A stretch of DNA of 38,721 nucleotides from NCBI GenBank assembly GCA_964589725.1, contig CAZPUJ010000574.1, positions 1 through 38,721 of the forward strand, written 5' to 3'. Positions 32,358-38,721 of this stretch are shown here, in pieces. The first letter of the stretch is position 1; every line of letters starts with the position of its first letter. Both the position numbers and the translations under genes were made by a program. The notes beneath the pieces are model-generated. The model ran no database searches. It saw only the letters and a program-made list of their open reading frames with translations, and was not told where the DNA came from. The stretch is from CAYSHJ01 sp964589725 (GTDB lineage: Bacteria > Planctomycetota > Planctomycetia > Planctomycetales > Planctomycetaceae).

Positions 32358-32535
32358 CTACAGGCTTCGCAGATGCAAGAATTAGCCGGCCGTGTGTCTT
32401 GAACGCGATAGGATTGCCCGACGCCAGTTCGCTCGTTACGTTCAACCCACTTTGGCGCCCCGGCGCCGCTCCCACCGAGGGTGCCCGACCCTCGCCCTGC
32501 CCTCCTCAATCGCCTGCCTCAAATTGCTCAACGCC

Positions 32536-34992
32536 ATGCTGCTAAAGTTGGTCATTCAGCCGTTAATTGTCTCGTTCGTGACGATGCTCGTCCTCATCGC
32601 CGGACCTTCGTTCGGTGAGGATGCGGCCGCGTCGCCGGAATTCCAGACGCTCGACAAGTTCGTCAAGCAGCACTGCGTGCAGTGTCACGGCGAGAAGGAA
32701 CCGAAGGCTGGATTTCAGTTGCACCGATTTCGCGATGAGCTGTCCGTAGTCAAAGGACGCGAGGCGTGGGACAACGTGGTGCAAATGGTCGAGGCGGGCG
32801 AAATGCCGCCGAAAGAGCAGCAGCCTCGCCCGGAGATGAAACAGGTTGAGGAGTTTCTGGGCGCGATCGGCAAGCTGTTTGAGCGAGCCGACCGCAGCGC
32901 CAAGCCCGATCCGGGGCAAGTCACGATGCGGCGGCTCAATCGGGTCGAGTACGCGAACACGGTCCGCGATCTCGTCGGAGCGGACTTCAACCCGGCGGCG
33001 GATTTTCCGTCGGACGACATCGGGCACGGCTTCGACAACATCGGTGACGTGCTGACTCTCTCGCCGGTGCTGATGGAGCGATACCTCGCGGCGGCGGAGA
33101 CGGTCGCCGAGAGGGTGATTCTCGTGAATCCGCCGCCGCCGGCTCGTCGCTATCTGTCCGGCCGTTATTTGCAGCCCAACAATGCTCAGACGCCGCAGGG
33201 GCGGTTCCGTCCGTTGAATCCGACGGATCCAGAACCGGTCAACTCGGGGCCGTTCGCTGCGCCCGGGGACTATCTCAAGTTCTCGGCCGACGCGGATCTG
33301 ATCCTCCGGGCGAATCTGTATGCGGAGACGAAAGGTTCTTCGCCGGTGAAGGTTGTTCTGTTTCTCTCAGGTGCGAAACTCAACGAGGTGTCGAGTGATG
33401 AAGAAGTTGAGCAACTCATGGGGGCGGCGCTGAAGACGATGAAGCCGCTGAAGATTCTCAAGACGTTTGAGATCACCGCTCGCGACGCCAAGCAGGTGCA
33501 GCAGATCGAATTCCCGATCAGCCACCGAGGCGACATTCAGCGAGCCGGCATCGCGGTGGTCAAACCACCTCAGGGCGAAGAGCCGCCGCAGTTGTTTATC
33601 GAACACATTTGGACCGAAGGCCCACTGGAGACTCGGCCGGCGTCGCAATTGATGCTGCTGGCGTGCTCGCCGGATAAACCGCAGGCTGAACAGACTCGTG
33701 AAGTGCTCACACGGCTGCTGTCGCGCGGCTACCGTCGGCCCGCGACACCTCAAGAAATCGAGGCTATGTGCAAAGTGGTCAATCAGGCCGTTGCTGATGG
33801 CCAGAAATGGGAAGCCGGAATGCAATGGGCCGTGCAGGCAGTGCTGTGCTCGCCAAAGTTTTTGTTCCGAATCGAACTTGATGACCGTCCCGACAGCCCG
33901 GACGCGCGACCGCTTGATGAATTTCAACTCGCGTCGCGGCTGTCGTATTTCTTGTGGAACACGCTGCCGGACGACGAGCTGTTTGAACTGGCTCGGCTCG
34001 CTGAACTGTCGAAGAACCTCGAACCGCAAGTCCTCCGCATGTTGAAAGACCCGCGAGCCTCGGCCTCGCTGGTCGATCAATTCGCGGTGCAGTGGCTGCA
34101 ACTCAAACGCCTCGATTCTTTCGCCCCGGATACGAAGCTATTTCCGGAATTCAATGATTCGCTGCGACGAGCGATGCTGACCGAGACGCGGATGTTTCTC
34201 GACGCGATTCTGCGCGAAGACCGCAGCTTGCTCGAACTGCTCAACGCCGACTTCAGCTTCTTGAACGAGCCACTCGCGCGGCATTACGGCATCTTGGACA
34301 CAAACGGGAATCGTATCGGTCAAAAGCCGAGCAAGCCCGGCGGCCAACCAATTCGCGGCGAGGAGTTTGTGCGCGTCTCTTTGACCGACTCGGAACGCGG
34401 CGGCCTGTTGACTCAGGCCAGCGTGCTGACGGTGACCTCGAACCCGACGCGAACCTCGCCGGTCAAACGCGGCCGCTGGGTGTTGGAGCAATTGCTCGGC
34501 AAGCCACCTCCGCCACCTCCGCCGAGCGTGCCGGAGTTGGCTCAGGACGAGAAAGCCGTGTTGTCCGGCACGCTCCGCCAGCGGATGGAGCAGCATCGAG
34601 CGAACCCCGCCTGCGCGAACTGTCACGCCCGCATGGACCCACTTGGCTTCGCGTTCGAGAACTTCAATGCCATCGGCGCCTTCCGCGCGAAAGACGGCGA
34701 GTTTCTGATTGATCCGTCTGGTACGCTGCCCGACGGCCGATCGTTTCAAGGTCCGGCCGAGCTGAAGGCGATCTTGAAAGAGAAAAAAGATTTGTTCGCT
34801 CGCTGCGTCGCGGAGAAAATGTTGACGTACGCACTCGGACGCGGACTTGATTACTATGACAAGCCAACGATCGGCCGGATCAACTCCTCGCTGGCGAGCA
34901 ACGACTACAAGTTCTCGACTTTGATTGTGGAGATTGCCAAGAGCGACCCCTTCCGCATGCGACGCGGACAGGTTCAGATCTCGTCACAGTGA
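32536..34992 (+). CDS. Secreted DUF1587/DUF1592/DUF1595/DUF1588/DUF1585 cytochrome-like protein
   Basis: This 818-residue exported protein is the multi-DUF 'planctomycete cytochrome' type. A signal helix (about 5-26) is followed by a cytochrome-like haem motif Cys47-Val-Gln-Cys-His51, then DUF1587 with MRRLNRVEYANTVRDLVG, the DUF1592/1595 region with FQLASRLSYFLWNTLPDDEL, DUF1588 (LTQASVLTVTSNPTRTSPVKRG), a second motif CANCH at 693-697 (in CHARMDPLGFAFENF) and a DUF1585 tail. Haem is probably bound at the first motif. These proteins are paired with DUF1552 proteins, as here, and their reaction is unknown. The ATG at 32536 has no clear ribosome site, but the signal helix follows it. Confidence 0.9.
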   Translation: MLLKLVIQPLIVSFVTMLVLIAGPSFGEDAAASPEFQTLDKFVKQHCVQCHGEKEPKAGFQLHRFRDELSVVKGREAWDNVVQMVEAGEMPPKEQQPRPEMKQVEEFLGAIGKLFERADRSAKPDPGQVTMRRLNRVEYANTVRDLVGADFNPAADFPSDDIGHGFDNIGDVLTLSPVLMERYLAAAETVAERVILVNPPPPARRYLSGRYLQPNNAQTPQGRFRPLNPTDPEPVNSGPFAAPGDYLKFSADADLILRANLYAETKGSSPVKVVLFLSGAKLNEVSSDEEVEQLMGAALKTMKPLKILKTFEITARDAKQVQQIEFPISHRGDIQRAGIAVVKPPQGEEPPQLFIEHIWTEGPLETRPASQLMLLACSPDKPQAEQTREVLTRLLSRGYRRPATPQEIEAMCKVVNQAVADGQKWEAGMQWAVQAVLCSPKFLFRIELDDRPDSPDARPLDEFQLASRLSYFLWNTLPDDELFELARLAELSKNLEPQVLRMLKDPRASASLVDQFAVQWLQLKRLDSFAPDTKLFPEFNDSLRRAMLTETRMFLDAILREDRSLLELLNADFSFLNEPLARHYGILDTNGNRIGQKPSKPGGQPIRGEEFVRVSLTDSERGGLLTQASVLTVTSNPTRTSPVKRGRWVLEQLLGKPPPPPPPSVPELAQDEKAVLSGTLRQRMEQHRANPACANCHARMDPLGFAFENFNAIGAFRAKDGEFLIDPSGTLPDGRSFQGPAELKAILKEKKDLFARCVAEKMLTYALGRGLDYYDKPTIGRINSSLASNDYKFSTLIVEIAKSDPFRMRRGQVQISSQ

Positions 34993-35004
34993 ACCTCGGC
35001 ATTC

Positions 35005-35069
35005 ACAGAAAGATGTGGGACAGAAACATCAGGTACTTGAAGCCATTTTTCTGTCCCTCATCTTTCTGT
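35005..35069. repeat. Inverted repeat between the DUF1592 and DUF1552 genes
   Basis: ACAGAAAGATGTGGGACAGA at 35005 (22-base arm to 35026) pairs with TTTCTGTCCCTCATCTTTCT at 35048 (to 35069), with one mismatch, around a 21-base loop. It fills most of the 109-base gap and could separate the expression of two genes that are otherwise an obvious pair. Confidence 0.9.
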
Positions 35070-35101
35070 CAGCTTGCCTCGAATCTTCCGGAGACATTTT
35101 C

Positions 35102-36442
35102 ATGCCCAAGCCCCTCGCTCGTCGAAACGTTCTGAAAGGCCTGGGAGCCGCTGTTTCACTGCCCTGGTTGGAGGCGCTGGGGCCGATGACCGCGTGGGCT
35201 GATGGTGCAACGAAGCCGGAGCAGGCCGCTCCGAATCGTATGGCGTTCTTGTATGTGCCCAACGGCTGCAACATGGCCGATTGGACGCCGAAGGCCGAAG
35301 GGATCGATTACGAATTGCCCGCGATCTTGAAACCGCTCGAAGCGGTGCGGTCCAAGTTCTCAGTGTTGACTGGATTGACCGCGGACAAGGCTCGCCCGCA
35401 CGGCGATGGCGGTGGCGATCACGCGCGAGCGTTGGGAGCGTTCCTCACCGGTGCTCAGCCTCGAAAAACGGACGGTACGGACATCCGAGCCGGCACGTCG
35501 GTCGATCAAGTTGCGGCATCGCGCATCGGCGATCGCACTCGGCTACCGTCTCTGGAGATCGGCACTGAGGCCGGGGCCATGGCCGGCAATTGCGATTCGG
35601 GTTACTCGTGCGTGTACTCGTCCACGATGGCGTGGCGTTCGGCGACGCAGCCGCTGCCGAAAGAGGTTAATCCGAAGCTACTATTCGAGCGGCTCTTCAC
35701 ATCAGTGCCGGACGCCGATCGGGTGAAGCGGGACGTTCGCCGCCGCAGCGTACTCGACTTTGTGCGTGAGGACTCGAAAGACCTCAGCGGCAAGCTGGGA
35801 GTCAATGACGTGCGGAAGCTCGACGAGTATTTCAGTTCGGTTCGCGACATCGAACTCCGCATCGAACGCGCGGCAAAGCTGCCATCGGTGCAAGCTCCGG
35901 AAGGCCCGCAACCGACCGGCATCCCCGGCGACTTCCAAGAGCACATTCGCCTGATGTGCGACCTGCTGGTGCTGGCGTTTCAAACCGACAGCACACGCGT
36001 ATGCACGTTCGTGTTGGCCAATGAGGGGAGCAACAAGCCGTATCCGTTCATCAACGTGCCGGAGGGTCACCACGACCTCTCGCACCACGGCAACGACGAA
36101 GCCAAGAAGGCGAAGATTCGCGACATCAACACGTTCCACGTCAAGCAACTGGCCTACCTGCTGGAGAAGCTGGACTCGGTCAAAGAGGGAGACGGTACGT
36201 TGTTGGATCACTGCATGTTGGCCTACGGCAGCGGCAACTCCGACGGCAACGCCCACAACCACGACGACCTGCCGATCCTCGTCGCCGGCGGCGGCTGCGG
36301 CACACTCAAATCCGGCAGCCACATCGTCTACCCGAAGGAAACCCCACTCAATAACCTCTGGGTCTCGATGCTCAACCGCATGGAAGTCAACCTCGACAAG
36401 TTGGGTGACAGCACGGGGACGTTGAGTGGATTGAAGGGTTAG
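35102..36442 (+). CDS. DUF1552 family Tat-exported protein
   Basis: This 446-residue protein belongs to DUF1552, a planctomycete family structurally close to DUF1501 and the alkaline phosphatase superfamily. A Tat signal is present: ARRNVLKGLGAAVSLPWLEAL. Conserved stretches are FLYVPNGCNMADWTPKAEG, LTGLTADKARPHGDGGGDHAR, GHHDLSHHGND and LLDHCMLAYGSGNSDGNAHN. The ATG at 35102 has GGAG upstream and starts the signal; the longer frame from 34925 overlaps the previous gene. The two exported partners probably form an envelope complex of unknown reaction. Confidence 0.9.
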   Translation: MPKPLARRNVLKGLGAAVSLPWLEALGPMTAWADGATKPEQAAPNRMAFLYVPNGCNMADWTPKAEGIDYELPAILKPLEAVRSKFSVLTGLTADKARPHGDGGGDHARALGAFLTGAQPRKTDGTDIRAGTSVDQVAASRIGDRTRLPSLEIGTEAGAMAGNCDSGYSCVYSSTMAWRSATQPLPKEVNPKLLFERLFTSVPDADRVKRDVRRRSVLDFVREDSKDLSGKLGVNDVRKLDEYFSSVRDIELRIERAAKLPSVQAPEGPQPTGIPGDFQEHIRLMCDLLVLAFQTDSTRVCTFVLANEGSNKPYPFINVPEGHHDLSHHGNDEAKKAKIRDINTFHVKQLAYLLEKLDSVKEGDGTLLDHCMLAYGSGNSDGNAHNHDDLPILVAGGGCGTLKSGSHIVYPKETPLNNLWVSMLNRMEVNLDKLGDSTGTLSGLKG

Positions 36443-36483
36443 TCCAAATTATTCATCGCTCGTAGCCGAAGTCGTGAAGGCTT

Positions 36484-36612
36484 GTTGATTTGATCGCCCC
36501 TGAGCTTGCCTCAGGGGTTTAAGCGTTTCTGCACTACTCGAATTGATCGGGAAAAACGTAGTGCAGAAACGCGTGAACCGCCGAGGTGAACTCGGCGGCG
36601 GACTAAATCAAC
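36484..36612. repeat. Cloverleaf-forming repeat, copy 3 (same orientation as copy 1)
   Basis: The outer arms GTTGATTT (36484-36491) and AAATCAAC (36605-36612) enclose CCCCTGAG/CTCAGGGG (36497-36504, 36510-36517), a middle stem GCGTTTCTGCACTAC/GTAGTGCAGAAACGC (36523-36537, 36558-36572, perfect) and CCGCCGAG/CTCGGCGG (36578-36585, 36591-36598). Stem sequences differ from copies 1 and 2 on both sides of each stem, yet still pair. Only the TTCTGCACTAC core and the CTTGC loop are kept. Confidence 0.9.
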
Positions 36613-36675
36613 AGACCCGTGAGACTTCGGTGCGGGACATCGACGAGTTTCCTGGAAGCTGGAGGAATCAAGATC

Positions 36676-36849
36676 GTGGTGACCATTACATTTCCGGATC
36701 GAGAGATGGAAAAGAAAGCCCTTGGCTTTTTGCTGGGCCGTTTTTCGGGGCGAGTTCTAAAAACCGGCGAGCACATCGTGCCGGAACCTGCGCTGGAGTG
36801 GCTGGCCGACCAGAACATCACGTTCACCGTCCAGAACAAATCGAAATGA
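36676..36849 (+). CDS. Small unknown protein of the DUF433 cassette, 57 residues
   Basis: This small soluble protein begins at GTG 36676 (or the adjacent GTG 36679), 10 bases after a GGAGG ribosome site. It starts VTITFPDREMEKKALGFLLG and has a hydrophobic-charged pattern typical of small antitoxin-like proteins, but I recognise no family. The longer frame from 36619 runs into the third cloverleaf repeat. A 26-codon frame (ATG 36846) overlaps its stop. It leads a cassette of small genes. Confidence 0.5.
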   Translation: MVTITFPDREMEKKALGFLLGRFSGRVLKTGEHIVPEPALEWLADQNITFTVQNKSK

Positions 36850-36918
36850 TCTGCCGAACGGCGGGATATCGCCCGCCATTGATTTGCACTCCCGAAGAAC
36901 TCTTGGAGGTCGATTCCG

Positions 36919-37107
36919 ATGATTGATGACCCGATTGTCGCCGAGGTGCGCAAAGCTCGCGATGAGCATGCCGCGAAATTCAACTACGACTTGGACGCGA
37001 TCTTTCGTGACCTCAAAGAGAAGGAGCGGACGAGCGGGCGTAAGTACGTCCGCTATCAACCGCGCTCCGTTCAAGTCCAACAACAACAAGTCGCGGTCCA
37101 AACATGA
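36919..37107 (+). CDS. Small conserved protein, 62 residues
   Basis: The ATG at 36919 has GGAGG about 8 bases upstream. The sequence starts MIDDPIVAEVRKARDEHAAK and continues FNYDLDAIFRDLKEKE. I recall similar stand-alone small proteins in Planctomycetes and cyanobacteria, often in toxin-antitoxin-like neighbourhoods, but cannot name a family. The tail is Gln/Val-rich. Its TGA overlaps the ATG of the DUF433 gene (ATGA), so the two are translationally coupled. Confidence 0.6.
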   Translation: MIDDPIVAEVRKARDEHAAKFNYDLDAIFRDLKEKERTSGRKYVRYQPRSVQVQQQQVAVQT

Positions 37108-37265
37108 CCATAACGACGAGGATCAATGACTTGGGCGACGCGTTTCCCGGCATCGAGAGCCGGCGCGGTGTCTGTGGCAGCGAGCCATGTATCGTGAGGA
37201 CTCGGATTCCCGTTTGGATACTCGAGCAGGCCCGGCGGCTTGGAACGTCCGCGTCCGGATGCTGA
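37104..37265 (+). pseudogene. Truncated DUF433 antitoxin-like gene
   Basis: The frame encodes 53 residues. RRGVCGSEPCIVRTRIPVWI is the core of DUF433 proteins (VapB-type antitoxin-like, winged-helix). The usual protein is about 75-110 residues and continues past the LEQARRLGTS helix into a conserved YPTL-containing region. Here it stops after GTSASGC at 37263-37265, and the other two frames downstream (to 37317) do not recover the family. It is therefore a 3'-truncated gene, possibly still making the first half. It is coupled to the 62-residue gene. The convergent M50/HlyD gene ends 52 bases on. Confidence 0.7.
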
Positions 37266-37317
37266 ATCGGCTCGATGCTCGACCACCGTCGCGACAGGAC
37301 ATTTCCCCACGGTTCCG

Positions 37318-38721
37318 TCACGTCCGTCGCTGGTGATCCGAAATCCAATGCGTCAGCCACGAGAGCAACTCGCGCCCGCAGGTGCGGCGATGGCCCAAGC
37401 TGACCCAGCCGAGTTCTCCGGCGAGAGGTTGTCGCTCCGCTTGCAGGTCGAGCGTGACGGTCAGCCGGAAGTGCGGTTGTAAGAGTTCGAACTTCGAGGA
37501 CGTGTCGCGCGCGGTCGCGTCCGCAGGCAAGGCACGCACCGGCAGCGGTCCGCCCTGTGGAACACACAGGCAAGGAAACTCCGGCGTGATCGAGGCTTTG
37601 GGGTTCAATCGCTGAATCCGGCCCGCGACCAAGCCGCGGCCGTTGAGATGCACCGTCACCGGCCGCTCGACCGCGTCGCTCGCGGCCAGCAGATCGTCTT
37701 GGCAAATGGACGCCACAAACTCGCGCTGCGTCGGGTCGCCGATCGACAACAGCTCGCGACCTTCCGAAACAAAGGAACCTTCCAACGCCGCCAACTGCCG
37801 GCTGATGACAACTCCCGCGATCGGAGCACGCAACGTCAAGCGATCGACTTGTTGTTGTCGTTCCGCCAATCGACGTTGTAACGCGTCGCGCTGTTGTTGC
37901 TCGACTTGGCACTTCGCGACGTCGTGACGATCAGCGGCGATGCGCTCCCGCAGGCGCGATTGCTCGATTTCCAATTCGAGGTCTTGCCGCTGACGTTCCA
38001 AGCTGTCGTTACGCAGTTCGAGCAGCGGTTGCTCGGCGACGACCGTTTCGCCGTCGTGAACCAGCACATGTTGCACGAAGCCGGAACTGTCGGTTCTCAC
38101 CACGGACAGCGATGTGAATTCCACGATACCTGGCGCAGTGGTCACAAATGGCCAGGGAACGATGGCCAAACCTGTCGCACAAGCGGCGGAGAACAACAGC
38201 GTCCGAAAGGCGAATCGCCGCCGCGCGTGTCCGGGTCGCGAGGTGAACAAGCGGAGCGAGGGTCTAGCGCGTCGGAGCCAGCCAAGACACCAGCTCAACA
38301 GAATCGAGACCGACAAGATCAGTCCCAATCCATGCCAGTACCACGACGCGGCAACGATCAATCCGACTAGTACTGTCAAACCCCAGAGCATCGTTGCGAA
38401 GCCGTAACCGGCAAGCCACCAGGAGGTCGGTTCATCGGATTCCGATCGGCCGAAGAAGCATCGCGCCGCCAGTTGCTTCGCGGCCCGACGTCCGCGAGCG
38501 TATAGGTTCGCGATCTGACAAACATCGCTCAGGATGTAATAGCCGTCGAAGCGCGACAACGGATTGAGGTTGAACAGCAGCGTCGTGATGCTGGCCATCA
38601 CGGCCACGTTGTCGAGGAAGTGTTTCCACTCCAAAGACTCGACACGACTCGCAGCCAGCACGGCGAACGCCGCCGCGGCGAGTTCGACGTACATGCCGGC
38701 TGCCGCCGTTTGAATGCGGTG
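37318..38721 (-). CDS. M50-like membrane protein fused to HlyD-like adaptor (N-terminus outside window)
   Basis: The frame is open to the window edge, so the N-terminus is missing. The visible part has the membrane segment AAAGMYVELAAAAFAVLAAS and the site-2 metalloprotease-like motif LLFNLNPLSRFDGYYILSD, in which the Asp belongs to the LDG-like zinc site; the HExxH motif would lie upstream. Further helices follow, then from about residue 190 an HlyD-type periplasmic adaptor: a lipoyl-like half (APGIVEF, VRTDSSGFVQHVLVHDGETV), a coiled coil (LERQRQDLELEIEQSRL) and the second half (LRAPIAGVVISRQL). Such fusions are called putative peptide zinc metalloprotease/HlyD proteins and are linked to envelope export. 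Neither substrate nor transport partner is visible. Confidence 0.8.
   Translation of the reverse strand, partial: HRIQTAAAGMYVELAAAAFAVLAASRVESLEWKHFLDNVAVMASITTLLFNLNPLSRFDGYYILSDVCQIANLYARGRRAAKQLAARCFFGRSESDEPTSWWLAGYGFATMLWGLTVLVGLIVAASWYWHGLGLILSVSILLSWCLGWLRRARPSLRLFTSRPGHARRRFAFRTLLFSAACATGLAIVPWPFVTTAPGIVEFTSLSVVRTDSSGFVQHVLVHDGETVVAEQPLLELRNDSLERQRQDLELEIEQSRLRERIAADRHDVAKCQVEQQQRDALQRRLAERQQQVDRLTLRAPIAGVVISRQLAALEGSFVSEGRELLSIGDPTQREFVASICQDDLLAASDAVERPVTVHLNGRGLVAGRIQRLNPKASITPEFPCLCVPQGGPLPVRALPADATARDTSSKFELLQPHFRLTVTLDLQAERQPLAGELGWVSLGHRRTCGRELLSWLTHWISDHQRRT

Noticed and set aside
36846..36926. Frame of 26 codons between the two small cassette genes
   Set aside because: The start and end overlap both neighbours, but there is no independent ribosome site or homology; mentioned in a finding rather than annotated as a gene.
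37013..37912. Minus-strand frame of 299 codons over the cassette and the M50/HlyD end
   Set aside because: It overlaps the motif-bearing M50/HlyD frame and the 62-residue and DUF433 genes, and its Arg/Ser-rich composition is that of a shadow frame.

Overview
The window is about 39 kb of GC-rich bacterial DNA that reads as Planctomycetota (class Planctomycetia). The pointers are a secreted cytochrome-type DUF1592 protein followed by a DUF1552 protein, a DUF1501 protein with a Tat signal, two membrane-anchored Hanks-type kinases, a bacterial formyltransferase of the tetrahydromethanopterin C1 pathway, a short HU-like protein with a basic C-terminal tail, and inverted repeats in many intergenic gaps. 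No rRNA, tRNA, CRISPR array, transposase or integrase was recognised. The order or genus cannot be settled from the sequence alone.

Layout. 1-3637 (+): a GspE/PilB-type ATPase cut by the window edge, a CvpA-like membrane protein, a KaiC-like ATPase and a single-domain response regulator, the second and third translationally coupled. 3634-6378 (-): a DUF1501 protein, a DtxR/MntR-type metal regulator and two paralogous one-helix zinc-ribbon proteins. The last three are bracketed by two inverted copies of a 127-139 bp cloverleaf-forming repeat. 6703-9846 (+): a MazG-cyclase fusion whose linker is itself encoded by a palindromic repeat, then a Tat-exported amidohydrolase. 9945-13461 (-): an unknown small protein, then SDR, metallo-beta-lactamase-fold hydrolase and type I phosphodiesterase, the last two coupled. 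13773-16444 (+): a thioredoxin-like lipoprotein coupled to a Ser/Thr kinase. 16574-26304 (-): an HU-family protein, a glycosyltransferase-like membrane protein, ftr, a sugar-type ABC ATPase, MoxR and a kinase with a beta-helix ectodomain. 26671-28880 (+): a GGDEF diguanylate cyclase and hemE. 28881-32070 (-): an Uma2-family remnant and a very large secreted protein. 32536-36442 (+): the DUF1592/DUF1552 pair. 36484-37265 (+): a third cloverleaf repeat and a small-gene cassette ending in a truncated DUF433 gene. 37318-38721 (-): an M50-like/HlyD-like membrane protein cut by the window edge.

The genes do not form one pathway. Recurrent themes are envelope signalling (two kinases, a diguanylate cyclase, a response regulator, a KaiC-like ATPase), export and extracellular work (type II/IV-type ATPase, Tat substrates, large secreted proteins) and housekeeping (hemE, mazG, ftr, HU).

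The most unusual content is the repeat landscape. At least eight different inverted-repeat families occur. One has three copies that appear to keep a four-stem cloverleaf by compensatory base changes, two of those copies bound a possible mobile cassette, and one other repeat has become coding sequence inside an enzyme fusion. All functional calls come from motif reading, without database searches.
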